Below, one piece after another: positions 1 through 7,155 of a stretch of DNA of 16,868 nucleotides. Positions within the stretch are counted from its first letter, which is position 1. The number at the start of each line of letters is the position of its first letter. Both the position numbers and the translations under genes were made by a program. Below the pieces are notes generated by a model, which saw only the letters and a program-made list of their open reading frames with translations, was not told the DNA's origin and made no database searches. The stretch is from Dongia_B sp035539215 (lineage in GTDB: Bacteria; Pseudomonadota; Alphaproteobacteria; Dongiales; Dongiaceae), in contig DATLIX010000125.1 of assembly GCA_035539215.1 (NCBI GenBank), forward strand, positions 1-16,868, read 5' to 3'.

Positions 1-46
1 GTTTCCCGCATCCAATCTTAAAAAGTCCGAGAAAATCGAGGTTTAC

Positions 47-2695
47 ATGTTTGCCGGCCTTGCCAAGCGGATCTTCGGATCGGCCAGTGATCGCTTCATC
101 AAGGGCCTCAACAAGACCGTAGCCGACGTCAATGCGCTGGAACCGCAGCTGCAGGCACTGAGCGATGACGAGTTGAAGGCCCGCACCGCCTGGCTGAAGG
201 ATCGGCTCGCCAAGGGTGAGGATCTCGACGACATTCTGGTCGATGCCTTTGCTACTGTCCGCGAAGCGGCGAAGCGTGTCATGGGCCAGCGCCATTACGA
301 CGTCCAGCTGATGGGTGGCGTGGTTCTGCATCAGGGCCGGATTGCCGAAATGAAGACCGGCGAAGGCAAGACGCTGGTTGCCACCCTGGCGGTCTATCTC
401 AATGCCCTCGAGGGCAAGGGCGTTCACGTCATCACCGTGAACGACTACCTCGCCAAACGCGACGCCGAGTGGATGGGGCGGATCTATCGTTTCCTGGGCT
501 TGAGCGTCGGGGTCATTGTGCACGGCCTGACCGATGACGAGCGCCGGCAGGCCTATGCCGCCGACATCACCTACGGCACCAATAACGAATTCGGCTTCGA
601 TTATCTGCGCGACAATATGAAGTTTCGCCTGCAGGACATGGTGCAGCGTCCCTTCAATTACGTGATCGTCGATGAAGTCGACTCGATTCTGATTGATGAG
701 GCGCGCACGCCGCTGATCATCTCCGGTCCGACCGAGGACAATTCCGAACTCTATATGAAGGTCGACCGCCTGATCCCGCATCTGGCGGAGGGGGATTATG
801 AAAAGGACGAGAAGTCCCGCCATGTCGCGCTGACCGAGGAAGGTACAGAGCATATCGAGCAGCTGCTGCGCGGCAGCGGCCTGATGAACCAGGGCACGCT
901 CTACGACCTTCACAACATCAACCTGGTGCATCACGTGAATCAGGCGCTTCGGGCGCATAAGCTGTTCACGCGCGACGTCGACTACATCGTCAAGGACGAC
1001 AAGGTCGTCATCATCGACGAATTCACCGGCCGCATGATGGAAGGCCGCCGCTATTCGGAAGGCCTGCACCAGGCTCTGGAAGCCAAGGAACAGGTCTCGA
1101 TCCAGAACGAAAATCAGACGCTGGCCTCGGTCACCTTCCAGAATTATTTCCGACTCTATCCGAAGATTGCCGGCATGACCGGCACGGCGATGACCGAGGC
1201 GCCCGAATTCTCGGAAATCTATAATCTGGACGTGATCGAGATCCCGACCAATGTGCAGGTCAAGCGCGACGACCAGCATGACCAGGTGTTCCGCACGGCG
1301 GGCGAGAAGTACAAGGCGATCACCGAGCTGATCGAGGAATGCCGGCAAAGGAAGCAGCCGGTCCTGGTCGGTACCGTATCGATCGAAAAGTCCGAACTGC
1401 TGTCGGATATTCTGAAAAAGAAGAACATCCCCCACGCGGTCCTGAACGCCCGCTATCACGAGCAGGAAGCTTTCATTATCGCCGAGGCCGGCGTCCCGGG
1501 TGCCGTCGTGATCGCCACCAACATGGCCGGCCGCGGTACAGATATTCAGCTCGGCGGCAATCTGCAGATGCGGATCGAGCGCGAGATAGCGGAGATTGCC
1601 GATGAGACGGTGCGCGAGAAGAAGATCGCCGAAATCAAGGCTGATATCGCCGCCAAGAAGGAAGTGGCGCTGGCGGCCGGCGGTCTCTTCGTCATCGGCA
1701 CTGAGCGACACGAGAGCCGCCGCATCGACAATCAGCTCCGCGGCCGTTCCGGTCGCCAGGGAGATCCCGGCGCCTCGCGCTTCTTCCTGTCGCTGGAAGA
1801 CGACCTGATGCGGATCTTCGGCTCGGAGCGCATGGATTCCATGCTGCAGCGCCTGGGTCTGCAGGAAGGTGAGGCGATCGTCCATCCGTGGATCAACAAG
1901 GCGCTGGAAAAGGCGCAGCAGAAGGTCGAAGCGCGCAACTTCGATATCCGCAAGAATGTGCTGAAGTTCGACAATGTCATGAACGACCAGCGCAAGGTCG
2001 TCTATGAGCAGCGCCGCGACCTGATGCAGGCCGAAGACCTCAAGGATGAGGTAGCCGCCATGCGTCATGAAGTGATCGACGACCTCATGACCCGCTACGT
2101 GCCGGAAAAGGCTTTTGCCGAGCAGTGGGACGTGGCCGGCCTGCATGAAGAGGTGATGCGGATCTTCAGCCTGGACCTGCCGCTCGGCGACTGGGCGAAG
2201 GAAGAGGGGATCGGCAACGCGGACATGCGCGACCGTCTGGTCGATGCCGTCGACCGCCGGATGGCGGAGAAGGCAGCGAATTTCGGCCCCGAGGTTCTTC
2301 GCATGGCCGAGAAATCGCTGCTGCTGCAGATTCTGGATCAGAGCTGGAAAGAGCATCTGCTGGCGCTCGACCATCTGCGTCACGGCATCGGTCTGCGCGC
2401 TTATGGCCAGCGCGATCCGTTGAACGAATACAAGCGCGAAGCCTTCGAGATGTTCGAGGCCATGCTGGCGCGCTTGCGAGAGCAGATCACCCTGGTCCTG
2501 TCGCATATCGAAATCCGCACCCAGGACGAAGTCCAGGTTGCTCAGGCGGAAGAAGCGCTGGTGCCGCCGGCGCCCACCAATGCCACGCCGATCGACCCCA
2601 ATGATCCCTCGACCTGGGGCAAGCTCAACCGCAACGCCGAATGTCCCTGCGGCTCCGGCAAGAAATACAAGCACTGCCACGGCCGCCTGAGCTGA
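47..2695 (+). CDS. secA: Preprotein translocase ATPase SecA
   Basis: This is the motor ATPase that pushes unfolded preproteins through the SecYEG channel of the inner membrane. The 882-residue product is full length for the family (E. coli 901). The Walker A motif GEGKT is at residues 105-109 and the Walker B/DEAD-type motif DEVDSILIDEA at 209-219. The second nucleotide-binding half carries the NMAGRGTDI and GRSGRQGDPG motifs typical of SecA. The C-terminus is the zinc-binding, SecB-contacting tail with C866, C868, C877 and H878, so SecB-dependent targeting is likely. The ATG at 47 is preceded by GAGG six bases upstream. Only 46 upstream bases are visible, so the promoter cannot be judged. 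The gene stands alone on this strand and is followed by a terminator. Identification is secure. Confidence 0.99.
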   Translation: MFAGLAKRIFGSASDRFIKGLNKTVADVNALEPQLQALSDDELKARTAWLKDRLAKGEDLDDILVDAFATVREAAKRVMGQRHYDVQLMGGVVLHQGRIAEMKTGEGKTLVATLAVYLNALEGKGVHVITVNDYLAKRDAEWMGRIYRFLGLSVGVIVHGLTDDERRQAYAADITYGTNNEFGFDYLRDNMKFRLQDMVQRPFNYVIVDEVDSILIDEARTPLIISGPTEDNSELYMKVDRLIPHLAEGDYEKDEKSRHVALTEEGTEHIEQLLRGSGLMNQGTLYDLHNINLVHHVNQALRAHKLFTRDVDYIVKDDKVVIIDEFTGRMMEGRRYSEGLHQALEAKEQVSIQNENQTLASVTFQNYFRLYPKIAGMTGTAMTEAPEFSEIYNLDVIEIPTNVQVKRDDQHDQVFRTAGEKYKAITELIEECRQRKQPVLVGTVSIEKSELLSDILKKKNIPHAVLNARYHEQEAFIIAEAGVPGAVVIATNMAGRGTDIQLGGNLQMRIEREIAEIADETVREKKIAEIKADIAAKKEVALAAGGLFVIGTERHESRRIDNQLRGRSGRQGDPGASRFFLSLEDDLMRIFGSERMDSMLQRLGLQEGEAIVHPWINKALEKAQQKVEARNFDIRKNVLKFDNVMNDQRKVVYEQRRDLMQAEDLKDEVAAMRHEVIDDLMTRYVPEKAFAEQWDVAGLHEEVMRIFSLDLPLGDWAKEEGIGNADMRDRLVDAVDRRMAEKAANFGPEVLRMAEKSLLLQILDQSWKEHLLALDHLRHGIGLRAYGQRDPLNEYKREAFEMFEAMLARLREQITLVLSHIEIRTQDEVQVAQAEEALVPPAPTNATPIDPNDPSTWGKLNRNAECPCGSGKKYKHCHGRLS

Positions 2696-2719
2696 ACGGC
2701 AAAGCCGATCAAAACAAAG

Positions 2720-2748
2720 AAGCCCGGTCCGGTTCGGATCGGGCTTTT
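2720..2748 (+). terminator. Factor-independent terminator, probably bidirectional
   Basis: Bases 2720-2731 pair with 2735-2746: twelve pairs including one G-T wobble, around a three-base loop. The stem is followed by TTTT-C-T-GTTT on the + strand. On the - strand the run AAAACAAAGA just before the stem becomes a T-rich tail. The hairpin therefore suits both secA, which ends at 2695, and the crotonase gene converging from the right, which ends at 2777. Confidence 0.88.
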
Positions 2749-2776
2749 CTGTTTGCATGGAGCAAGCTCCCGATTG

Positions 2777-3562
2777 TTACGCGCCTTTCCAGAGCGGCTT
2801 GCGCTTCTCGGCAAAGGCTTTGGCACCTTCATAATAGTCTTCCGACTGCCGCAAGCGGTCATAGGCCAGCACGCTGCCGTCGCGCAGGCGGGAATAGGCC
2901 GCTTGAATATCGAGATGCCGGGTCAGGCGGTGCGTCTGCTTGATCGCCATGGCTGCGAGGGGCGCCGCGTCCAGGATGCGGGTGGCCATCGCTTGGGCCG
3001 CTTCGGCGAGGCGATCACTCGGCACGATTTGATTGACGAGGCCGTAGGTGAGCGCTTCGCGCGCGCTGAGACGCCGACCGGTCAGCAGCATTTCGAGCGC
3101 GATCGCCTCCGGGAGCCGGCGCGGCAGGCGAAAGATGCCGCCGGCATCGGGCATCAGGCCGATCTGCGCTTCCGGCAGGAAGAATTCGGCGTGCTCCGCC
3201 GCAACGATGATGTCGGCCGCCAGGACCAGTTCGAAGCCACCGCCGACGGCCTGACCATTGACGGCCGCGATCACCGGCTTGTCGAGGTCGAACAGTTCGG
3301 TCAGCCCGGCGAAACCGCCGGGGCCATAATCCTCGCCGCCCGGGCCTTCGGTCGCGGCCGCTTTTAAATCCCACCCGGCCGAGAAAAAGCGCTCGCCGGC
3401 CGCAGTCACGATGCAGCAGCGCAGCGCTGGATCGTCCCGGTAGGCGATAAAAGCGCGCCCTAGCGCCTGGCTCAGGTTGTTATCGATGGCATTGGCCTTG
3501 GGCCGATCCAGCGTCAGTGTGAGAAGGGCGCCGTCTCGGTGCGTGTGCAGGCCGCTTTCCAT
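2777..3562 (-). CDS. CaiD-like enoyl-CoA hydratase/isomerase (crotonase superfamily)
   Basis: This is a crotonase-fold acyl-CoA hydratase. From memory of the family, the protein is strikingly like E. coli CaiD (crotonobetainyl-CoA hydratase). It shares the blocks LDRPKANAID, FFSAGWDLKAA, GPGGFAGLTE, LDKPVIAAVNG and a KRKPLWKG-type end, and has the same 261-residue length. The two acid residues expected for hydratases are present, in GGGFEL (E111) and LPEAQIGLMPDAGG (E131), numbered from the preferred start. Two ATGs lie in tandem, at 3568 and 3562. AAAGGA abuts the first but sits six bases before the second, so the second is preferred. No caiA, caiB, caiC or caiT is visible nearby, so the true substrate is open. 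It follows the 106-residue orphan after about 18-24 bases and is probably cotranscribed with it. Confidence 0.9.
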   Translation of the reverse strand: MESGLHTHRDGALLTLTLDRPKANAIDNNLSQALGRAFIAYRDDPALRCCIVTAAGERFFSAGWDLKAAATEGPGGEDYGPGGFAGLTELFDLDKPVIAAVNGQAVGGGFELVLAADIIVAAEHAEFFLPEAQIGLMPDAGGIFRLPRRLPEAIALEMLLTGRRLSAREALTYGLVNQIVPSDRLAEAAQAMATRILDAAPLAAMAIKQTHRLTRHLDIQAAYSRLRDGSVLAYDRLRQSEDYYEGAKAFAEKRKPLWKGA

Positions 3563-3586
3563 ATGCATTCCTTTGTGGTGAGAGGC

Positions 3587-3907
3587 TCAAATCAAATCGG
3601 CGATGTGTGCCAGGGCGCGATGCATTTCGTCATCGCGTATACGCGGCAGGGAGCTACGAATTTCGATCCGTAAAGGCTCGCCTGCCGGCGTCGTTATATC
3701 AAGAGGTGCCGTGGGCGCTGCGTTCCCAGGGGGCTTGCCGGGCAGCAACGAGGTCAGAAGGACGGCAATTTCCGGTCGTGGCGATCGCGCAATCCACTGG
3801 CGGATCAAAATTTCAATCTCGTCGCCTGTCAGAAAGCCAGCATAGCGATCTGGTGTTTCGGCCAGATAGCAAACGGGCGAGGTCGGCGGTGAAGACTTTT
3901 CTGCCAT
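3587..3907 (-). CDS. Hypothetical protein, 106 residues
   Basis: I do not recognise this family. The product is a small, apparently soluble protein without signal peptide or membrane segment. The middle (about residues 24-57, from AGFLTGDEIEILIRQW to LLTSLLPG) looks helical and amphipathic, followed by a Pro/Ala/Thr-rich linker and a charged C-terminal helix. It lies 34 bases after the folate cyclo-ligase stop and about 18-24 bases before the crotonase start, all on one strand, which argues for a real gene in an operon. Codon use is less GC-biased than its neighbours (ATA, TTA and CGA codons occur), so it may be fast evolving or acquired. A GGGAG element lies about twelve bases before the ATG, which is weak. 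An overlapping open frame on the other strand exists but has no comparable support. Confidence 0.6.
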   Translation of the reverse strand: MAEKSSPPTSPVCYLAETPDRYAGFLTGDEIEILIRQWIARSPRPEIAVLLTSLLPGKPPGNAAPTAPLDITTPAGEPLRIEIRSSLPRIRDDEMHRALAHIADLI

Positions 3908-3941
3908 GGCCGGTTTGCGTCTCCCTGGCGCGGCGCCGCGG

Positions 3942-4523
3942 TCAGTCTACCACGCGGCCTGACTGGGTGACGATCATGGTCATCGGAATATCATGACCCT
4001 GCGGATGGATGGTGGGAATTTCCTGGCAGTCGAAGCCGATGCCGATGACCAGCCGGTCACCCGGCAGATGCGCCAAGGTGCGGTCGAAGTAGCCGCCGCC
4101 ATAGCCCAAGCGAAAGCCGCGGGCATCGAAGCCGACCACCGGCGCCAGGAAAACCGTCGGCACCACCTGTTCATCCGTCGCGGGAATCGGGATGTCGAGA
4201 ATGCCCGGTTCCATTTTGCAGCCCGGCGTCCAGGGACGGAACACCATGGGCTGCCTCTTGACGGGGACCGTGGGCAGAGCGAGCGGCAGCCCCGCCGCCG
4301 CCAATTGCCGCATCAGGGGACGAAGGTCAGGCTCGCCTTTGAACGGGAAATAAAAACTGATCGGGCCCTTGCTCGTGCGCAGCAGCGGTTCCAGGGTGTG
4401 GATGATCTGTTGGGTCCAGGTTTCGCGTTCGGCTGCCGGTTGCTGCAGCCGCAAGGCGATCAGTCGCTCTCTCTCGCCCTTGCGCCAAGTATTGATCGCA
4501 GCCGCCGTCAAAGTGGAGGTCAT
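3942..4523 (-). CDS. 5-formyltetrahydrofolate cyclo-ligase
   Basis: The enzyme converts 5-formyltetrahydrofolate to 5,10-methenyltetrahydrofolate using ATP, returning a storage or inhibitory folate to the one-carbon pool in the cytosol. The 193-residue product has the family hallmark GFDARGFRLGYGGGYFDR at residues 131-148 (ATP and substrate loop). It also has the C-terminal GHDIPM block, and an FYFPFKGEPDLRPL block that matches the usual beta-strand and helix after the N-terminal helix. A TTG at 4529 could extend it by two residues, but GAGGA lies only two bases before that TTG and eight before the ATG at 4523, so the ATG is preferred. It is followed by two more genes on the same strand. The long untranslated stretch upstream is discussed as a candidate 6S RNA, since ygfA-type genes often follow ssrS. 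Confidence 0.95.
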   Translation of the reverse strand: MTSTLTAAAINTWRKGERERLIALRLQQPAAERETWTQQIIHTLEPLLRTSKGPISFYFPFKGEPDLRPLMRQLAAAGLPLALPTVPVKRQPMVFRPWTPGCKMEPGILDIPIPATDEQVVPTVFLAPVVGFDARGFRLGYGGGYFDRTLAHLPGDRLVIGIGFDCQEIPTIHPQGHDIPMTMIVTQSGRVVD

Positions 4524-4553
4524 CAGCAAAGTCCTCTAGGTGGGATCAAAGGC

Positions 4554-4593
4554 GATGTGACAAACAGGTACGCATTTCTGACGCATTCACATC
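4554..4593. repeat. Inverted repeat in the leader of the folate cyclo-ligase gene
   Basis: GATGTGA at 4554-4560 and TCACATC at 4587-4593 form a perfect seven-base inverted repeat around a 26-base loop. The loop itself contains the direct repeat ACGCATT-TCTG-ACGCATT. It lies between the candidate structured RNA and the start codon at 4523. Role unknown; chance is possible. Confidence 0.35.
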
Positions 4594-4599
4594 CATGAA

Positions 4600-4805
4600 G
4601 ACGCCGGGCACGCCAATAGCATCATCATGACGGCAATGCGGGGCGGAGAAGCAAAGGCAGCATCGGCTTGCAGTCGGATACAGTCGCTAACTGCAGGAAT
4701 ACTAGGATCGAAGACCGACCAGCCGGATGTGCAATTTTTGCAGATGACCCAGTTTGGAATGCAGGGGGGCGATATGGCCACGCCAACGTCAGCCGGCCTG
4801 ACATA
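4600..4805 (-). ncRNA. Candidate structured RNA, possibly 6S RNA (ssrS)
   Basis: About 300 bases between holC (stop at 4836) and the folate cyclo-ligase start (4523) carry no convincing gene. The stretch can form an interrupted long helix. Segments in 4651-4677 pair with segments in 4715-4741: GCAAA/TTTGC, GC and ATC with a two-base bulge, GGCT/AGCC, TCGG/CCGA. A smaller inverted repeat, TGCAGT/ACTGCA at 4669-4674 and 4690-4695, is an alternative or partly overlapping top. Such a long rod with internal bubbles, directly upstream of a 5-formyltetrahydrofolate cyclo-ligase gene, is the known genomic setting of 6S RNA in many proteobacteria. A TATATT box at 4811-4816 (- strand) could be a -10 element giving a start near 4804. 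I could not find a strong closing stem, so the ends are guesses and the 6S identity is inference. Confidence 0.35.
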
Positions 4806-4835
4806 AAAGAAATATAAAAAGCGCCACGCCTTCCG

Positions 4836-5294
4836 CTAGACGCGCGCTTTCTCTTCCCAACGACCGCCGTCATCCTGCTGAAAATAGATCAGCGTATGAC
4901 CTGCCGCCTTGTAATCGCGCCAGCGTTGCCGGGCGGCCGAAACGACGGCTTCGTCATTGCCGTCGAACAACTCGCAAACCAGTTCGAAGGCGGACAGGTC
5001 CTGGCGCTGCGCACCATCGCAGAGTAACAGGAGAGACGCCTGATTGGGATTGTCGTTCTGATCGGTGAGAAAGATCGGCTGCGCTGCCGCCTCGCCGTCT
5101 TTGCTGGTGCCATGCGGCAAGAAGCTGTCGGGACGATAGGTCCAAAGCTGTGCGGCGACAGCTTCGACCCGCTCGACTGAACCGAAGGCGACCAGGGCCC
5201 GCTGTCCCCGGCCATAGGCTCGTTCGAGCATGGTTGGCAGGACGTCTTCCAGCTTGGCGCGCTGCAGATGGTAGAAGCGGATTTCCGTCATCAT
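4836..5294 (-). CDS. holC: DNA polymerase III subunit chi
   Basis: Chi links the clamp-loader complex (through psi) to single-stranded-DNA-binding protein at the replication fork. The 152-residue product begins MMTEIRFYHLQ, and its signature LWTYRPDSFLPHG at about residues 50-62 matches the HolC family. The middle contains an IFLTDQNDNPNQASLLLLCDG segment also typical of the family, and the end is charged. An upstream in-frame TTG at 5363 would overlap the end of pepA and add 23 residues that do not resemble HolC, so it is rejected. CGGA lies six bases before the ATG at 5294; a second ATG follows directly at 5291. pepA-holC is a common alphaproteobacterial pair. Here 65 bases holding two competing hairpins separate them. 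Confidence 0.93.
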   Translation of the reverse strand: MMTEIRFYHLQRAKLEDVLPTMLERAYGRGQRALVAFGSVERVEAVAAQLWTYRPDSFLPHGTSKDGEAAAQPIFLTDQNDNPNQASLLLLCDGAQRQDLSAFELVCELFDGNDEAVVSAARQRWRDYKAAGHTLIYFQQDDGGRWEEKARV

Positions 5295-5306
5295 CAATGA
5301 TCCGGT

Positions 5307-5352
5307 GGCCGCATGAGGGCGGCCTGCCATCTCTTCGGAGAGATGGCAGGCC
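5307..5352 (-). promoter_or_regulatory. Overlapping hairpins between pepA and holC
   Basis: Hairpin A is a perfect 14-pair stem (5321-5334 with 5339-5352) around a four-base loop, eight bases beyond the pepA stop codon. Hairpin B pairs GGCCGC at 5307-5312 with GCGGCC at 5319-5324. The two share bases 5321-5324 and cannot form completely at the same time. On the transcript, B ends next to the holC ribosome-binding segment (5301-5304). There is no T-run, so A is not a classical terminator. It may protect the pepA 3' end or set the pepA:holC ratio. The pairing is seen directly; the function is inference. Confidence 0.6.
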
Positions 5353-5359
5353 GAGACCG

Positions 5360-6859
5360 TCAATCTTCGTGATTGGCAGCGATGAACTGATCGAGCAGGC
5401 GAACGCCGAAAGCCGTGGCGCCCTTCGGGCAGGTCGGCTGATCCTTGTCCGCCCAGGCCATGCCGGCGATATCGAGATGGGCCCAGGTCACACCCTTCTG
5501 CACGAAACGCTGCAGGAACTGCGCTGCGGTGACACTGCCGGCATTGCGGCTGCCGCTGATATTCTTCATGTCGGCAGCAGGCGAATCCATCATCCGGTCA
5601 TAGGCCGAAGCGAGCGGCATGCGCCAGAGCAGCTCGCCGGTCGCCTTGCCGGCTGCCGTCAGCTGGTCGGAGAGCGCATCGTCATTGGCGAACATCCCGG
5701 CCTGATGGGTGCCGAGGGCAATCAGGATCGCTCCCGTCAAGGTTGCCAGATCGACCATGACCGTCGGCTTATAATGTTCCTGCGTGTACCACATGGCATC
5801 GCAGAGGACGAGACGGCCTTCTGCATCGGTATTGAGAACCTCGATGGTCTGGCCCGACATCGAAGTGACGATATCGCCGGGGCGCTGGGCCTTGCCGTCG
5901 GGCATATTCTCAACCAGGCCGACGACGCCGACCACATTGGCCTTGGCCTTGCGGGCGGCGAGGGCGCGCATGGCGCCGATCACGGCCGCCGAGCCGCCCA
6001 TATCCCACTTCATGTCTTCCATGCCGGCGCCGGGCTTCAGCGAAATCCCGCCGGTATCGAAGGTGACGCCCTTGCCGATAAAGGCGACCGGACGCTTCTT
6101 GCCGTCCTTGGCGCCGTTCCAGCGCATGACGACGAGCTGGCTCTCGCGCTCGCTGCCTTGGCCGACGCCGAGCAGGGCGCCCATGCCGAGCTTCTTCATG
6201 GCGCTTTCGCCGAGCACCTCGACCTCGACCCCAAGGCTCTTCAGGCTGCGTGCCTGTTCGGCCAAGCTTTCCGGATAGATCACGTTGCCGGGCTCGGAGA
6301 CGAGATCGCGGGCGAAATCGACGGCCTCGGCAATCTTGTCGAGCGGGTCGAACAGCTTCTTGGCGGCGGCCGGGTCGCTGGTCAGGACGGTGAACTTCTT
6401 CAGGCTCGGCTTCTGTTCCGGCTTTTCCTTGGTCTTGTACTTGTCGAAGCGATAGGCCCGCAGCCGGGCGCCATAGGCGATTTGCGCCGCCAGGGCAGCC
6501 TCGCTCAAGCCGCTGCCGGCAGGCGCCTCGACCTGAATGGCGACTTCCTTCTCGCCAACGCCGTTCAGCGCGGCGACCAGACGGCCGCCGACCGCCTGCG
6601 CGGCGAGGTTGTCGAGTTTTGCCACCGCGCCAAGGCCGACCAGGACCAGTCGCTCGGCCTCGATACCCGCCGGCGCCAGGATGGTCAGCATCTCGTCAGT
6701 GTTGCCTTTGAAGCGGCTCGCCCCCAAGGCCCGAGAAAGCGCGCCCTTGCCGAGCTTCTCGATCTGCGTCGCCAACTGGCCCAGTTTCCGCTGTTCGGAG
6801 ACGACAGCCACCAAGGTTCCTTGGGCCGGCAGTTCCGGCTTGGCAAAGGCAATCTTCAT
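5360..6859 (-). CDS. pepA: Leucyl aminopeptidase (M17 family cytosol aminopeptidase)
   Basis: This is a two-metal aminopeptidase that trims N-terminal residues in the cytosol. Some PepA proteins also bind DNA, in site-specific recombination or carAB control. The product is 499 residues, the usual length. The metal-binding set known from E. coli PepA is complete: K263 and D268 in GKGVTFDTGG, D286 in MKWDMGGSA, D345 and E347 in NTDAEGRL. Catalytic K275 and R349 are also in place. The N-terminal domain (about 1-160) is the more variable hexamer domain, with a lysine-rich stretch at 141-155. AGGA lies four bases before the ATG at 6859. It is transcribed divergently from lptD and heads the minus-strand run through holC toward the folate gene. 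The lptF/lptG pair that commonly adjoins pepA is not present here. Confidence 0.98.
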   Translation of the reverse strand: MKIAFAKPELPAQGTLVAVVSEQRKLGQLATQIEKLGKGALSRALGASRFKGNTDEMLTILAPAGIEAERLVLVGLGAVAKLDNLAAQAVGGRLVAALNGVGEKEVAIQVEAPAGSGLSEAALAAQIAYGARLRAYRFDKYKTKEKPEQKPSLKKFTVLTSDPAAAKKLFDPLDKIAEAVDFARDLVSEPGNVIYPESLAEQARSLKSLGVEVEVLGESAMKKLGMGALLGVGQGSERESQLVVMRWNGAKDGKKRPVAFIGKGVTFDTGGISLKPGAGMEDMKWDMGGSAAVIGAMRALAARKAKANVVGVVGLVENMPDGKAQRPGDIVTSMSGQTIEVLNTDAEGRLVLCDAMWYTQEHYKPTVMVDLATLTGAILIALGTHQAGMFANDDALSDQLTAAGKATGELLWRMPLASAYDRMMDSPAADMKNISGSRNAGSVTAAQFLQRFVQKGVTWAHLDIAGMAWADKDQPTCPKGATAFGVRLLDQFIAANHED

Positions 6860-6916
6860 TGTGTCCTCGCTGATTGATGATCGATATCGGACGACGCCGG
6901 GAGCTCTGCGATGAAG

Positions 6917-6925
6917 TTATCCACA
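6917..6925 (+). promoter_or_regulatory. Perfect DnaA box
   Basis: The nine bases TTATCCACA match the strict consensus for high-affinity DnaA binding. The site is 58 bases upstream of the pepA start, where promoter elements would be expected. I see no second perfect box nearby and no AT-rich unwinding element, so it is not an origin. It could be a DnaA-controlled promoter site, or chance. Confidence 0.55.
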
Positions 6926-7083
6926 GGCGGCTAGCGCCAATTATTGCAGGAATAGCATAGTCGTCCCCGTCGCGTCATCTTTCCTCGCGGTCCATGGCAG
7001 CGTCCGCCCCATGGCTGTAAGACCATGAAATCAGTAGACGAATTGACCTAAAATGGTAGTTTAGCGCGATTGATCAGGGGAAT

Positions 7084-7112
7084 GCGTGGCGTCCGGATCC
7101 ACTCCGGCACGC
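7084..7112. repeat. Bulged hairpin upstream of lptD
   Basis: GCGTG (7084-7088) pairs with CACGC (7108-7112) and CCGGA (7093-7097) with TCCGG (7103-7107). This leaves a four-base bulge on the left arm and a five-base loop. It lies about 75 bases before the lptD start and could be in its leader RNA. Confidence 0.45.
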
Positions 7113-7131
7113 GGGGATATTGGGGGTGGCT

Positions 7132-7155
7132 GGCGACAGACTGCACTAGGTCGCC
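7132..7155. repeat. Stem-loop close to the lptD start
   Basis: GGCGAC (7132-7137) and GTCGCC (7150-7155) form a perfect six-base stem with a twelve-base loop. It ends 14 bases before the AAGGA element preceding lptD. It may influence translation; no known riboswitch or leader is recognised. Confidence 0.4.

Noticed and set aside
3607..3996. A 129-codon + strand frame overlapping the 106-residue orphan gene.
   Set aside because: It lacks a ribosome-binding site, cuts into the end of the folate gene, and runs against the strand of the surrounding operon.
4587..4781. A 64-codon - strand frame in the holC/folate spacer.
   Set aside because: No ribosome-binding site or known family, unusual composition, and it overlaps the region that looks like structured RNA.
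5150..6877. A 575-codon open frame on the + strand opposite pepA and part of holC.
   Set aside because: It mirrors pepA, whose metal ligands and motifs are intact. Long antisense frames are expected in GC-rich coding DNA, and the translation is low-complexity without any recognisable domain.
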